This document shows positions 41,167 through 49,188 of a stretch of 64,000 bases of DNA, piece by piece. Both the position numbers and the translations under genes were made by a program. Every line of letters starts with the position of its first letter. The stretch's first letter is position 1. The notes beneath the pieces were generated by a model. That model was not told where the DNA came from. It worked only from the letters and a program-made list of their open reading frames with translations, and did no database searches. The DNA comes from Selenomonadales bacterium UBA7018 (GTDB lineage Bacteria > Bacillota > Negativicutes > Selenomonadales > Selenomonadaceae): the NCBI GenBank assembly GCA_002448305.1, contig DJWY01000016.1, forward strand, positions 82,568 through 146,567, in the 5' to 3' direction.

Positions 41167-42024
41167 CTAGTTGCCGTATTTCCAGCCTTTTTCTTTTCCT
41201 CTTATAACCGACGAAAAAAAATCGCTGTAAGATTTGTGCGCGTTGGTTTCAATTTGCATGACGTTGTTGGCGTCGGGCGAGAACTTGTAATAATAATTGC
41301 CTTCCTTATCAGAATATGTTATGCGCAAATCATTGCCGACCGTCTTAACTGAAATTTTCTGCTCGTCGCGTACGTAACTAGACGCAATGTTATTCTTCGT
41401 TTTGGTCTGGCTTACCATTGACAAAAAACTTTCCCAATCCTTAGTACCGTCAGCCGCATTAGTTGAGGCTAAACCGCCGTCAGCAAATGCTAATAGGGTA
41501 TCAAAAAATCTTATTTCCGAACTAAGCGCGTTATCAACTGAAGGGTTTCTTGCAATCGTGTTGTAAGTCTGGTCAGCAAAAGGAATTATATCCCTCTGCC
41601 AATTTAAAGGCTTGAAAGTTTGCGAAGTGTTCTCGGCTGATTCTTCGGAAGTATTAGACGTGTCGCCCGAACTTGAACCGGAACTCGCGCCCGAACTTGA
41701 ACCGGAACTCGCGCCCGAATTTGAACCGGAATTTGCGCCCGAATTTGAGCCGGAACTTGCGCCAGAATTTGAACCGGAACTCGCGCCAGAATTTGAACCG
41801 GAACTCGCGCCAGAATTTGAGCCGCTACTCTTGCTGTTATTAGCTCCTACGCTCGCTACCGAATCGCCAGAACTACCGAATAAATTTCCGACAGAATCAT
41901 CGAACCCGCCTTCAGAAAAGCCAACAAGAAATACTGCGACAACAAATCCGAATAATAAAGCGTATTCTAGTAAGCCTTGCCCCTTTTGCGAAAAATTTTT
42001 CATGGGAGAATGTGAAGCTTTCAT
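41167..42024 (-). CDS. Flp-like (class IVb) pilin with Ser/Gly repeat region
   Basis: A 285-residue secreted subunit, starting at the ATG at 42024 (GGAG eight bases before; a GTG nine bases upstream is less likely). The prepilin motif is KG-QGLLEYALLFG, with cleavage after G15 and Glu at +5 and Tyr at +6, typical of Flp/TadE-type pilins. A hydrophobic helix to about 36 follows. Residues about 66-125 are a tandem SSGSNSGA-type repeat. The C-terminal 150 residues form an unassigned folded domain. Normal Flp pilins are only 50-80 residues, so this is a modular variant. No Tad assembly genes or prepilin peptidase are in the window. Confidence 0.7.
   Translation of the reverse strand: MKASHSPMKNFSQKGQGLLEYALLFGFVVAVFLVGFSEGGFDDSVGNLFGSSGDSVASVGANNSKSSGSNSGASSGSNSGASSGSNSGASSGSNSGANSGSNSGASSGSSSGASSGSSSGDTSNTSEESAENTSQTFKPLNWQRDIIPFADQTYNTIARNPSVDNALSSEIRFFDTLLAFADGGLASTNAADGTKDWESFLSMVSQTKTKNNIASSYVRDEQKISVKTVGNDLRITYSDKEGNYYYKFSPDANNVMQIETNAHKSYSDFFSSVIRGKEKGWKYGN
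41668..41826. repeat. 24-base tandem repeat inside the Flp-like gene
   Basis: About six to seven head-to-tail units of a 24-base sequence containing GAACTTGAACCGGAACTCGC encode the Ser/Gly repeats. Copies differ at only a few third positions, which makes length change by slippage likely. Confidence 0.8.
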
Positions 42025-42042
42025 TTGAGACACTCCGATTTT

Positions 42043-42390
42043 CTAAAGAAGATTATTAATCAGCTCGACAATTTGCGCGTCGCTCGGAATGCGGTTGTCA
42101 TCTTTCTTTGAGTAGATTTTCGCGAGATAAATTTTGTCAGCTATCGCAACGTAATACAAAAGACGAAAGCCGCCGGATTTACCGACATTGATTGAAGAAT
42201 TCGGCAGGCGGACTTTATAAACCGCCGTGTTCGCGGGAATGGAAAGACCTTCGAGTTTATCACCAATAAAATTCCCTATCTTAATTTCCTCAACGGCAGG
42301 CTTAATATCTGATTCAATCTTTAAATATTTTTTTCGACGCTTATAAAATTTAACGTCCTCCTTGAATTGCCGCGTCAGAATAATTTCCAT
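42043..42390 (-). CDS. RelE/ParE-superfamily toxin (YoeB/HigB-like)
   Basis: 115 residues beginning MEIILTRQFKEDVKFYKRRKKY, the usual opening of the RelE fold. Then come DKLEGLSIPANTAVYKVRLPNSS, GGFRLLYYVAIADKIYLAKIYSKKD and a C-terminal helix. The GFRLLYYV-IYLAKIYSKKD pair is the conserved beta core of mRNA-cleaving RelE toxins or gyrase-poisoning ParE toxins. It is slightly longer than usual owing to a loop near 50-75. AGGAGA lies six bases before the ATG. Its 5' end overlaps the antitoxin gene by 41 bases, an unusually long overlap. Confidence 0.8.
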   Translation of the reverse strand: MEIILTRQFKEDVKFYKRRKKYLKIESDIKPAVEEIKIGNFIGDKLEGLSIPANTAVYKVRLPNSSINVGKSGGFRLLYYVAIADKIYLAKIYSKKDDNRIPSDAQIVELINNLL

Positions 42391-42538
42391 TAAGTTTCTC
42401 CTGCCTTTCCTCCTCTTCCATTTCGGCTAAAAATTCATCCCAAGTTTGTTTGGGAATCAAGCCCGCTTCCATAAGTTTGATTTCCCTAAAAGCTTGCGCT
42501 AATGATTCCTCAAAGGGAAGACGTTCGTCGTTATCCAT
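42350..42538 (-). CDS. Putative antitoxin partner of the RelE-like toxin
   Basis: 62 residues when started at the ATG at 42538, which has AAAGGAG eight bases away; a longer frame reaching into proC is less likely. It is acidic and helical: FEESLAQAFREIKLMEAGLIPKQTWDEFLAEMEEEERQE. This kind of sequence is often annotated as a toxin-antitoxin protein next to RelE-type toxins. I see no clear ribbon-helix-helix start, so DNA binding is unproved. Its position and overlap are the main evidence. Confidence 0.65.
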   Translation of the reverse strand: MDNDERLPFEESLAQAFREIKLMEAGLIPKQTWDEFLAEMEEEERQEKLNGNYSDAAIQGGR

Positions 42539-42552
42539 GCTAAAAACTCCTT

Positions 42553-43335
42553 TCAAAGCGATTTGGATTTTTCCGTCGCCGCAAGCACGGCTTCAATCAG
42601 TGAGCTACGCACGCCGCCGCGCTCCATAACTCTGACGCCTTCAATCGTCGTGCCTGCAGGGCTTGTGACTTTGTCGCGCAAAATGTCGGGGTGTTCGCCC
42701 GATTGCAAAACCATTTTCGCCGCGCCCAAAAGTGTTTGTGCGGCAAGTTCAATCGCCATTGCTCGCGAAAGTCCCGCCGCAACGCCGCCGTCAGAAAGTG
42801 CGTCAATCATCAAGAACGCATAAGCCGGACCCGAACCGCTCAAGCCCGTTACCGCGTCCATTAATTTTTCTTCAACTTCAACAGTGCGTCCCAATGTCGA
42901 CCAGAAATTTTTAATCGTTTCGCCGTCACGAACGGCATTTTTATTTAGCGTGTAAGCCGTCATGCTCTCGCCGATTGAAACCGCGACGTTAGGCATAATC
43001 CGAACGATTTTATTTTCAGGGAAAAATTTTTCGACGCTTGCAAGTTTCAAGCCCGCTACTGTGTAAGTTATCAAAGTCGACACGGGGATTTTATTTTGCA
43101 ACGCGGCGAAAGTTTCCATAGCGTCTTTAGGCTTGACCGCGATAATCAGCAAGTCAACCTTGTCAAGAAAATTTGCGTCCGTTGCGGCGTTGACGCCATA
43201 GCGCGTAGAAAGTTCTTCGCAACGCGCCGCTCTTATCTCCGAAATGAAAATATCTTCAGGCGCAGAAATTTTTCCGCTAATGCCGCGCACGATTGATTCA
43301 GCAAGTGCGCCGCCGCCAATAAATCCGACCTTCAT
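42553..43335 (-). CDS. proC: Pyrroline-5-carboxylate reductase
   Basis: Last step of proline synthesis, NAD(P)H dependent. The 260-residue protein has the nucleotide-binding KVGFIGGGALAESIVRGI at the start, VDLLIIAVKPKD, VRIMPNVAVSIGESMTAY and the C-terminal signature LMDAVTGLSGSGPAYAFLMIDALSDGGVAAGLSR, then VTSPAGTTIEGV. Length is normal. The start overlaps the DUF896 stop (ATGA). The toxin-antitoxin pair begins 15 bases after its stop. Confidence 0.96.
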   Translation of the reverse strand: MKVGFIGGGALAESIVRGISGKISAPEDIFISEIRAARCEELSTRYGVNAATDANFLDKVDLLIIAVKPKDAMETFAALQNKIPVSTLITYTVAGLKLASVEKFFPENKIVRIMPNVAVSIGESMTAYTLNKNAVRDGETIKNFWSTLGRTVEVEEKLMDAVTGLSGSGPAYAFLMIDALSDGGVAAGLSRAMAIELAAQTLLGAAKMVLQSGEHPDILRDKVTSPAGTTIEGVRVMERGGVRSSLIEAVLAATEKSKSL

Positions 43336-43517
43336 TTTTTTACCTCCACGTCAACAATTTCTATGCTCTCAAGCAAGTTCGTCACTTGCCCGCGTATTGC
43401 TGCTAAATATATTTTGTAAAGTTCTTTTTGCTCGGCTAATTCTTCCGCCGTCAAGCCGACCGTGCGTTTCTTTCTTGCCAATTCGTTTATCCGCGCTAAA
43501 AGTTCCGGCGTTATCAT
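43332..43517 (-). CDS. DUF896 (UPF0291) family small protein
   Basis: 61 residues with the family pattern ITPELLARINELARKKRTVGLTAEELAEQKELYKIYLAAIRGQVTNLLESI: a helical hairpin known from Bacillus YnzC. The function is not established; in Bacillus a relative lies in an SOS-regulated operon. It sits one base after fliB and overlaps proC by four bases, so all three are translated from one mRNA. Confidence 0.9.
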   Translation of the reverse strand: MITPELLARINELARKKRTVGLTAEELAEQKELYKIYLAAIRGQVTNLLESIEIVDVEVKK

Positions 43518-43518
43518 T

Positions 43519-44664
43519 TCAATCCCCCTTAAGTAAACTTTCCATTAAATCGAATGCGTCGTTCTTATCTTTTAAGTAGTCAAAAATTCGCCGATGATTT
43601 ATTTCGACGTGATTAAATTGCGTCGTGAACCAATTTGTTAGTGAAATTAAATTGTCCTTGTCAACTGGATTTTTCATGACCGCTAAAAGAAGCGTAATCT
43701 CAAAAATTTTATACTTTATAATGAAGACGCCAAAATTTTTTATAATTTGCCCTTCGTATCGCCACGGGTAACAGTTCAGGAAAAGTTCATTGACAAGGAA
43801 ATTTTCAAGGAAAGTCGCGTGCTCATCAAGAAAATTTTTTCTGAAGTGGCTTAGCTTTTCGTAATTCGCCGCGATTTTGGTTACAGCTTCCGTAAATTTT
43901 CCTTCGTCGTAAATTTCATCTGAGAGTTCAGCCATCATTGTGGAAAAATTTTTCGCGTCGAAGGAAATACTTTGAATCATACGCGGCACTTGCTCCGATA
44001 AAAATTTTTTCGACTCATAAGCCGAAGTTAATTTTATCAAAGCATCGTCGTCGAAAATTTCAGCTGAAGAAATTTCGTCGAGCCGGTCTAGGAAAAATCC
44101 GAGCATAATTAATCTTTGGTCGATTGAAAGCGTGCGTTCCTGCAAAATTGAAATCATCGCGGCTTGAATGTCTATTACATGCGCCAAAATTTTTTCGTCT
44201 AGGTGTACGGGATTTACTAAAGTTCTTTTGCCGCCGTGAATTTTTTCCGACACTTCGACAAGTTCAAACTTCATCGGCTCGGCTTGAAATAAAATTTTCT
44301 CCGCCGCTACCGGACAACTTAAAGCTAGTGAGCGTTCAAAAAATTTTCCAAAGTGAGTTGTCACGCGGGGATAACTTTTGCAAGTCAGCGATAAAAAATC
44401 TTCGCCGTGTTCGAGTTGCAATCGACATAATTTTTTATCCGTAAGGAACGGGCAAGGGTGTTTTATTAGCAAATATTTTCCTTTCTGCTCGTTGAATTTA
44501 AAGTGCTGGGCAATGGCGGGCGCAACTTGCAAATATTTTTTATAAGTCGCTTCGTCAACGTCGATATTCCAACCGCGCTCGCAACAATTATTATTACATT
44601 TGGACGAGTCGCAGACAAATTCGTTGACGTATTGCGGCTGAAAGTAAAGATATTTTTGCAACAT
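43519..44664 (-). CDS. fliB: Flagellin lysine-N-methylase
   Basis: Methylates lysine side chains of flagellin in the cytoplasm. The 381-residue protein begins YLYFQPQYVNEFVCDSSKCNNNCC, with Cys at 18, 23, 27 and 28, then WNIDVDEATYKKY, HPCPFLTDKKLCRL and FLSLTCKSYPRV. These cysteines probably hold an Fe-S cluster, consistent with the YkgJ/FliB family. It is far from the flagellin gene (0.4 kb), its likely substrate. GGAGGAG precedes the ATG, with a good promoter at 44689-44717. First gene of the fliB-DUF896-proC operon. Confidence 0.9.
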   Translation of the reverse strand: MLQKYLYFQPQYVNEFVCDSSKCNNNCCERGWNIDVDEATYKKYLQVAPAIAQHFKFNEQKGKYLLIKHPCPFLTDKKLCRLQLEHGEDFLSLTCKSYPRVTTHFGKFFERSLALSCPVAAEKILFQAEPMKFELVEVSEKIHGGKRTLVNPVHLDEKILAHVIDIQAAMISILQERTLSIDQRLIMLGFFLDRLDEISSAEIFDDDALIKLTSAYESKKFLSEQVPRMIQSISFDAKNFSTMMAELSDEIYDEGKFTEAVTKIAANYEKLSHFRKNFLDEHATFLENFLVNELFLNCYPWRYEGQIIKNFGVFIIKYKIFEITLLLAVMKNPVDKDNLISLTNWFTTQFNHVEINHRRIFDYLKDKNDAFDLMESLLKGD

Positions 44665-44688
44665 AAACTCCTCCGAAAAATTTTTGCA

Positions 44689-44717
44689 AGTATATCACGC
44701 GAAAAATTTTTTGTCAC
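44689..44717 (-). promoter_or_regulatory. Predicted fliB promoter
   Basis: On the minus strand GTGACA (44712-44717), 17 bases, extended -10 TGATATACT (TATACT at 44689-44694). Confidence 0.6.
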
Positions 44718-44732
44718 TTAGCGTCTAAAAAT

Positions 44733-44760
44733 TTGCAGGAAAAATATTTTGTGGTATTAT
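44733..44760 (+). promoter_or_regulatory. Predicted dprA-topA-trmFO-hslVU promoter
   Basis: TTGCAG (44733-44738), 16 bases, TATTAT (44755-44760), divergent from the fliB promoter. A CAATTAGGAATTAGGG tract follows before the start codon. Confidence 0.5.
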
Positions 44761-44797
44761 ACGGCGCGTAAAAGCAATTAGGAATTAGGGATTGGGA

Positions 44798-46090
44798 ATG
44801 GAAAAATATTATATGGCGGCAATGGGCGGCGCAGAGGGTTTCGGCAACCGGAGCATCAAAAAGCTTGTTGATTTTTGCGGCAGTGCTAAAGAGGCGTGGT
44901 CGGCTGATATTGATGATTTGATTCATGCGGGCGTTCAGCCTAAACCGCTCAATGCTTTTATAGAATTTCGCGGCAAGCACCCAAATGCGCCCGAAAAGCT
45001 CATTAAATATTGCGAGCGGCACGAGTTCAATTTGTGTTCGTTTTACGACGAAGATTATCCGCCAATTCTTAAAGAGCTAAATAAGGATACGTCGCCAATG
45101 TTTTTCTATTATCGCGGGAAATTGGAGCCACGCGCCGAAAGGATTGGGATTGTTGGTTCGCGAGAAAATACGCAATACGGGCAGAACGTCGCGTTAGAGT
45201 TGGGCGAAGAGCTTGCGGCGGCGGGCTTAACGGTCGTCAGCGGCGCGGCTCGCGGCATTGATACTTTCGCTCATCGCGGAGCATTGAAAACGGGTAGAAC
45301 TGTCGCAGTTTTGGGTTGCGGAATAGAGATTGCTTTTCGTAGCGGGAAGAAAAAATTTTTCGAGCAGATGATTGAGCGGGGCGTTGTCCTTAGCGAATTT
45401 CCTCCGCAACTTCCGCCAAATCAAGGAACTTTTCCTCCGCGCAATAGAATTATCGCGGGGCTTTGCAGAGGAATTATCGTCGTGGAAGCCGGCAAGAAAA
45501 GCGGCGCACTTATAACGAGCGATTTAGCTCTTGGTTATGATAGAGATGTTTTTGCTATTCCCGGACAGATTTATTCAGAAAAAAGTATTGGTTGCAACGA
45601 TTTGATTCGCGCCGGCGCGACGTTGATTAAAAATGCGCAGGACGTTCTTGACGAATACAAAATAAAAAAAGCCGCGTCCATTATCAAAACGGCTAAAGTT
45701 GAAGGCATTGCGGCGAAAGTTTTAGATATAATTCCTTCCGACAAATTTATAACCGACGATGAAATTTTGGAGCGGATTGACGAAATAAATCCGAATGAAT
45801 TGCCGAATATTATGATAGAGCTTGAGCAGAAAAAATGCGTTGTTGAAAAGAACGGGCGATATAAAAAGATTGAGCCTAAAAATAAAATCGTCAAGGCGGC
45901 TAAAGTCGAAGGCGTCGCAGCAAAAGTTTTGGAAATAATCCCATTCGACAATTTTATAACCGACGAAGGCATTTTAGAGCAAATAGAAGAAGTTAATCCA
46001 AATGAATTGCCCGGAATAATGCTTGAACTTGAAATGAAAGGTTGCGTCAATGAAGACGCTGGACGATATAAACGCAAGGTAGGAGGTTGA
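44798..46090 (+). CDS. dprA: DNA-processing protein DprA with two tandem winged-helix domains
   Basis: Loads RecA on incoming single-stranded DNA during transformation. The ATG at 44798 has AGGG seven bases upstream; a TTG at 44792 is an alternative. The N-terminal helical region (about 1-105) precedes the Rossmann core: IGIVGSRENTQYG, TVVSGAARGIDTFAHRGAL, VLGCGIE, FPPRNRIIAGLC, VVEAGKKSGALIT and GCNDLIRAGA. The usual single C-terminal winged helix is duplicated: residues about 299-365 and 368-430 are copies (IAAKVLDIIPSDKFITDDEI versus VAAKVLEIIPFDNFITDEGI). This brings the length to 430, against about 360 normally. No other competence genes are in view. Confidence 0.93.
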   Translation: MEKYYMAAMGGAEGFGNRSIKKLVDFCGSAKEAWSADIDDLIHAGVQPKPLNAFIEFRGKHPNAPEKLIKYCERHEFNLCSFYDEDYPPILKELNKDTSPMFFYYRGKLEPRAERIGIVGSRENTQYGQNVALELGEELAAAGLTVVSGAARGIDTFAHRGALKTGRTVAVLGCGIEIAFRSGKKKFFEQMIERGVVLSEFPPQLPPNQGTFPPRNRIIAGLCRGIIVVEAGKKSGALITSDLALGYDRDVFAIPGQIYSEKSIGCNDLIRAGATLIKNAQDVLDEYKIKKAASIIKTAKVEGIAAKVLDIIPSDKFITDDEILERIDEINPNELPNIMIELEQKKCVVEKNGRYKKIEPKNKIVKAAKVEGVAAKVLEIIPFDNFITDEGILEQIEEVNPNELPGIMLELEMKGCVNEDAGRYKRKVGG

Positions 46091-46094
46091 AGCG

Positions 46095-47798
46095 GTGGCA
46101 GAAAAAACTTTAAAGTCAGTGATACTCGTTGAGAGCACGGCGAAAGCACGGACGCTAAGAAAATTTGTCGGGAGACCGTATTCAGTAATGGCAACGGACG
46201 GATTCTTAAAGGATTTGCCCAAAAGCCGAATTGGAGTTGACGACAATTACCAGCCGGATTATATCACGGTGCGCGGAAAGGGAACGTTACTTGCCGACCT
46301 AAAGCGCGAAACGCTGAACGCACGGAGAATTTTTTTCGCAACTAATCCCGACGCGCAAGGGGAATTTTTAGCGCGGCAGTATTGCGAACTTTTCGGGGTT
46401 AATCCGAAATCGCATTGCCGAATTTGGCTTGAGGAGTTGACGCGGGAAAATTACAAAGCGGCATTCGAGGCGGCGCGACCGATTGATAATAATTTGGCGG
46501 ACGCCTTTCAAACAAAACAGCTGATTGATAAATATGTCAGCCACAAAGTCGGGGAATATCTTTCGCGAAAAATTTGGCGTGGCGTAAAAGTCGGGCGGTT
46601 CCGTGCAATGCTCTTGAAACTAATCGCCGAGCCGTCAAGCGAAAAAATTTTAACAATCAGAAATGTTTTGACAGAGGCAACGTTGCAAGAACTTGCGGTG
46701 AAGGAATTAAATTTTTCGGTAGCACGGACGAGGATACTTGCCGAGCAACTTTACGAAGGAATTAATTTTGAGGCGGCAGGCTGTGGCGGCTTGATAACTT
46801 ATCCTCATGGCGGCGAAATTTCCTTAACGAGCGAACGCCGCGAGCCAGCCGCAGTTCAGGAATATTTGAGCGACTATCAATTCAAACTTTACGAGCTAAT
46901 TTATTCGCGGCTCACGAGCGGGAAAATCCCTGCTAGCTATGAACTTAACGGAGTAATTAACGACGCGGCTCTAATGGCGAAATTTGACGCGCTAGGAATT
47001 GATTGGGCTGATTTTTATTCGGTCGGTATTGCTAGCCTTATCAAGCGCAAATATATCACGGCGGAAAATTCAACTTATAAAGTTACAGCTTTGGGCGAAC
47101 GGGTACTTGACGCGATTAAAATTTTTGGTGACGAAATTTTCAGTGCCGAAACTTATAACGAAGTCACCGCGCAGGTTAGCGAAGTCGCAACGGGCAAGGC
47201 GAGAAAAATTTCCGTTATAGAAAATTACTGCGCGAAGTTCAACGCGAAATTTGATGAGGCTATGGCGTCTTTAGGAGAAAATGCCGCGCCGCAAAGCGAG
47301 CCTGTTGAAGAGTCTGAAGAAGTTTGCGAGAAGTGCGGACGGAAAATGTTAATTCGGCACGGACGTTACGGAACGTTTTTAGCGTGTTCGGGCTATCCGG
47401 AGTGCAAGAACACTAAGCCGCTACTTGAATATCTCGATAAAAAATGTCCGAAATGCGGCGGGCGATTGGCAAAGCGTTCACTTAATCGCGGGCGAATTTT
47501 TTACTGTTGCGAAAATTCTCCGCAATGCGACTTCGCGACTTGGGACGAGCCGCAAAATTTAACTTGCAAAGTCTGCGGGGCGACGATGTTTGCTCACAAG
47601 TTCAAAGACCGTGCGCCGATGTATTATTGCGGCAATGAAAATTGTTCGTCGCGGGCAAATCACCCCATGAATAAAATTTTGGCGGAAATAAAACACCGTG
47701 CCGAACTTCGCAGGGAACGCAAGGAGAAATTAGCAGCTAAGGCGGCGGAAAAAGTTACTAAGCCTAAAAAATCTGCGCGGGTTACTTTTAAAAAGTAA
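46095..47798 (+). CDS. topA: Topoisomerase I-like protein with substituted catalytic motifs
   Basis: It lies in the usual topA slot and has a TOPRIM start (VILVESTAKARTLRKFVG, DLPKSRIGVDDNYQPDYITVRGKG) and three C-terminal zinc fingers (about residues 415-545). But it is 567 residues against about 690. The metal-binding box that normally reads DPDREGE is NPDAQGE (84-90), so two of the three acidic positions are changed. The Tyr in GLITY (Y236) remains, but the following MRTDS is PHGGE. HEAIRPT is missing, GIGRPST reads GIDWADF, and about 90 residues between the TOPRIM and LYEG regions are gone. It starts at GTG behind AGGAGG. The frame is intact, so it is probably expressed, but normal relaxation activity is doubtful. 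Confidence 0.85.
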   Translation: MAEKTLKSVILVESTAKARTLRKFVGRPYSVMATDGFLKDLPKSRIGVDDNYQPDYITVRGKGTLLADLKRETLNARRIFFATNPDAQGEFLARQYCELFGVNPKSHCRIWLEELTRENYKAAFEAARPIDNNLADAFQTKQLIDKYVSHKVGEYLSRKIWRGVKVGRFRAMLLKLIAEPSSEKILTIRNVLTEATLQELAVKELNFSVARTRILAEQLYEGINFEAAGCGGLITYPHGGEISLTSERREPAAVQEYLSDYQFKLYELIYSRLTSGKIPASYELNGVINDAALMAKFDALGIDWADFYSVGIASLIKRKYITAENSTYKVTALGERVLDAIKIFGDEIFSAETYNEVTAQVSEVATGKARKISVIENYCAKFNAKFDEAMASLGENAAPQSEPVEESEEVCEKCGRKMLIRHGRYGTFLACSGYPECKNTKPLLEYLDKKCPKCGGRLAKRSLNRGRIFYCCENSPQCDFATWDEPQNLTCKVCGATMFAHKFKDRAPMYYCGNENCSSRANHPMNKILAEIKHRAELRRERKEKLAAKAAEKVTKPKKSARVTFKK

Positions 47799-47884
47799 CC
47801 AAACATTGAGCGCATTGCAACGTTTCAAAGTTCGGACGAAATCGCCGCGCCTGAACAATTTGTAATAAATTTGGGGGCAAAGTT

Positions 47885-49183
47885 TTGAAAAAAATTCACA
47901 TAATCGGCGCGGGGCTTGCCGGCTCAGAGGCGGCTTGGCAAGTCGCTAAACATGGCGTCGAAGTCGTCTTGCACGAAATGCGCCCGACTAAAAAAACGCC
48001 CGCGCATAAAACCGCTAATTTCGCCGAGCTTGTCTGCAGTAATTCACTTCGGGCGGCAAGCTTGTCAAATGCTGTCGGTGTTCTAAAAGAGGAAATGCGC
48101 CGTCTCGATTCTGTAATAATGGCGGCGGCTGATTCAACTAAAATTCCTGCGGGCGGTGCGTTGGCTGTAGACCGCGAAGAGTTCGGAAAATTTATCACTG
48201 CAAAAATTAAATCCGTCGCTAACGTCGTCGAAGAAGAAGTTACAAGCCTTGACGCTTTGGACGGCATTATAATTATCGCGAGCGGACCTTTGACGGCGGG
48301 CGCACTTGCCGACGAAATTAAGCGGCTCACCGGCGGCGACGATTTTTATTTCTATGACGCGGCGGCTCCTATCGTCACGTTTGATTCAATCGATTTTGAT
48401 AAAGCCTTCAAAGCTTCCCGCTACGACAAGGGCGCGGACGATTCTTATATAAATTGCCCTATGACCCGCGAAGAATATTTGAACTTTCGCGCAGAACTTA
48501 TCGCCGCCGAAAAGACTAAGCCGCACGATTTCGAGCAGGAAATTTTCTTTGAAGGTTGTTTACCCGTCGAAGTTTTAGCAGCTCGCGGCGAAGATACTAT
48601 GCGCTTTGGAAATTTAAAGCCGGTTGGCTTAATCGACCCGCGCACCGGCAAAACTCCTTATGCCGTTGTACAACTTCGCCAGGACAATCGCGAGGCGACG
48701 CTTTATAATCTTGTCGGCTTTCAAACGCATTTGACTTGGGGCGAACAAAAGCGCGTTTTCAAAATGATTCCCGGACTTGAGGCGGCAGAGTTCGTGCGCT
48801 ATGGCGTTATGCACAGGAACACCTACATTAATTCGCCAAAAGTTTTACTGCCGACATTCCAGCTTAAAAGTTCGCCGGAAATATTTTTCGCGGGACAAAT
48901 TACGGGCGTCGAAGGTTATGTTGAGTCAGCGGCGGCAGGACTAATGGCGGGCGTCAACGCGGCGCGACTTGCTAAAAATTTAGAACCGATAATTTTCCCG
49001 CCGACGACTTGTCACGGAGCCTTAGCGCATTACATAACAAGCGCAGTTGCGAAAAATTTTCAGCCAATGAATATAACATTCGGACTGTTGCCGCCGCTTG
49101 AATCTAAGACGCCTAAAAAATTCCGCAAGGAAAAGCTTGCAGAACGCGCTTTAACTGATATAGAAAAATTGAACAGGAGTTGA
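47885..49183 (+). CDS. trmFO: tRNA m5U54 methyltransferase, folate/FAD type
   Basis: Makes ribothymidine at position 54 of tRNA using methylenetetrahydrofolate and FADH2. The 432-residue protein has the dinucleotide motif IIGAGLAGSEAAWQ, HEMRP, CSNSLRAASLSNAVGVLKEEMR, PAGGALAVDREEF, FEGCLPVEVLAARGEDTMRFGNLKPVGL and GQITGVEGYVESAAAGLMAG, all typical. It starts at TTG, about six bases after GGGGGC. Standard neighbour of topA and hslV in Firmicutes; hslV begins five bases later. Confidence 0.96.
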   Translation: MKKIHIIGAGLAGSEAAWQVAKHGVEVVLHEMRPTKKTPAHKTANFAELVCSNSLRAASLSNAVGVLKEEMRRLDSVIMAAADSTKIPAGGALAVDREEFGKFITAKIKSVANVVEEEVTSLDALDGIIIIASGPLTAGALADEIKRLTGGDDFYFYDAAAPIVTFDSIDFDKAFKASRYDKGADDSYINCPMTREEYLNFRAELIAAEKTKPHDFEQEIFFEGCLPVEVLAARGEDTMRFGNLKPVGLIDPRTGKTPYAVVQLRQDNREATLYNLVGFQTHLTWGEQKRVFKMIPGLEAAEFVRYGVMHRNTYINSPKVLLPTFQLKSSPEIFFAGQITGVEGYVESAAAGLMAGVNAARLAKNLEPIIFPPTTCHGALAHYITSAVAKNFQPMNITFGLLPPLESKTPKKFRKEKLAERALTDIEKLNRS

Positions 49184-49188
49184 TATAA

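Noticed and set aside
41668..41826. Possible CRISPR array
   Set aside because: Units are contiguous 24-base repeats without spacers and encode an in-frame Ser/Gly stretch.
41612..42028. Plus-strand frame rich in Pro-Glu-Leu opposite the Flp-like gene
   Set aside because: It is the antisense reading of the 24-base tandem repeat, without an RBS.
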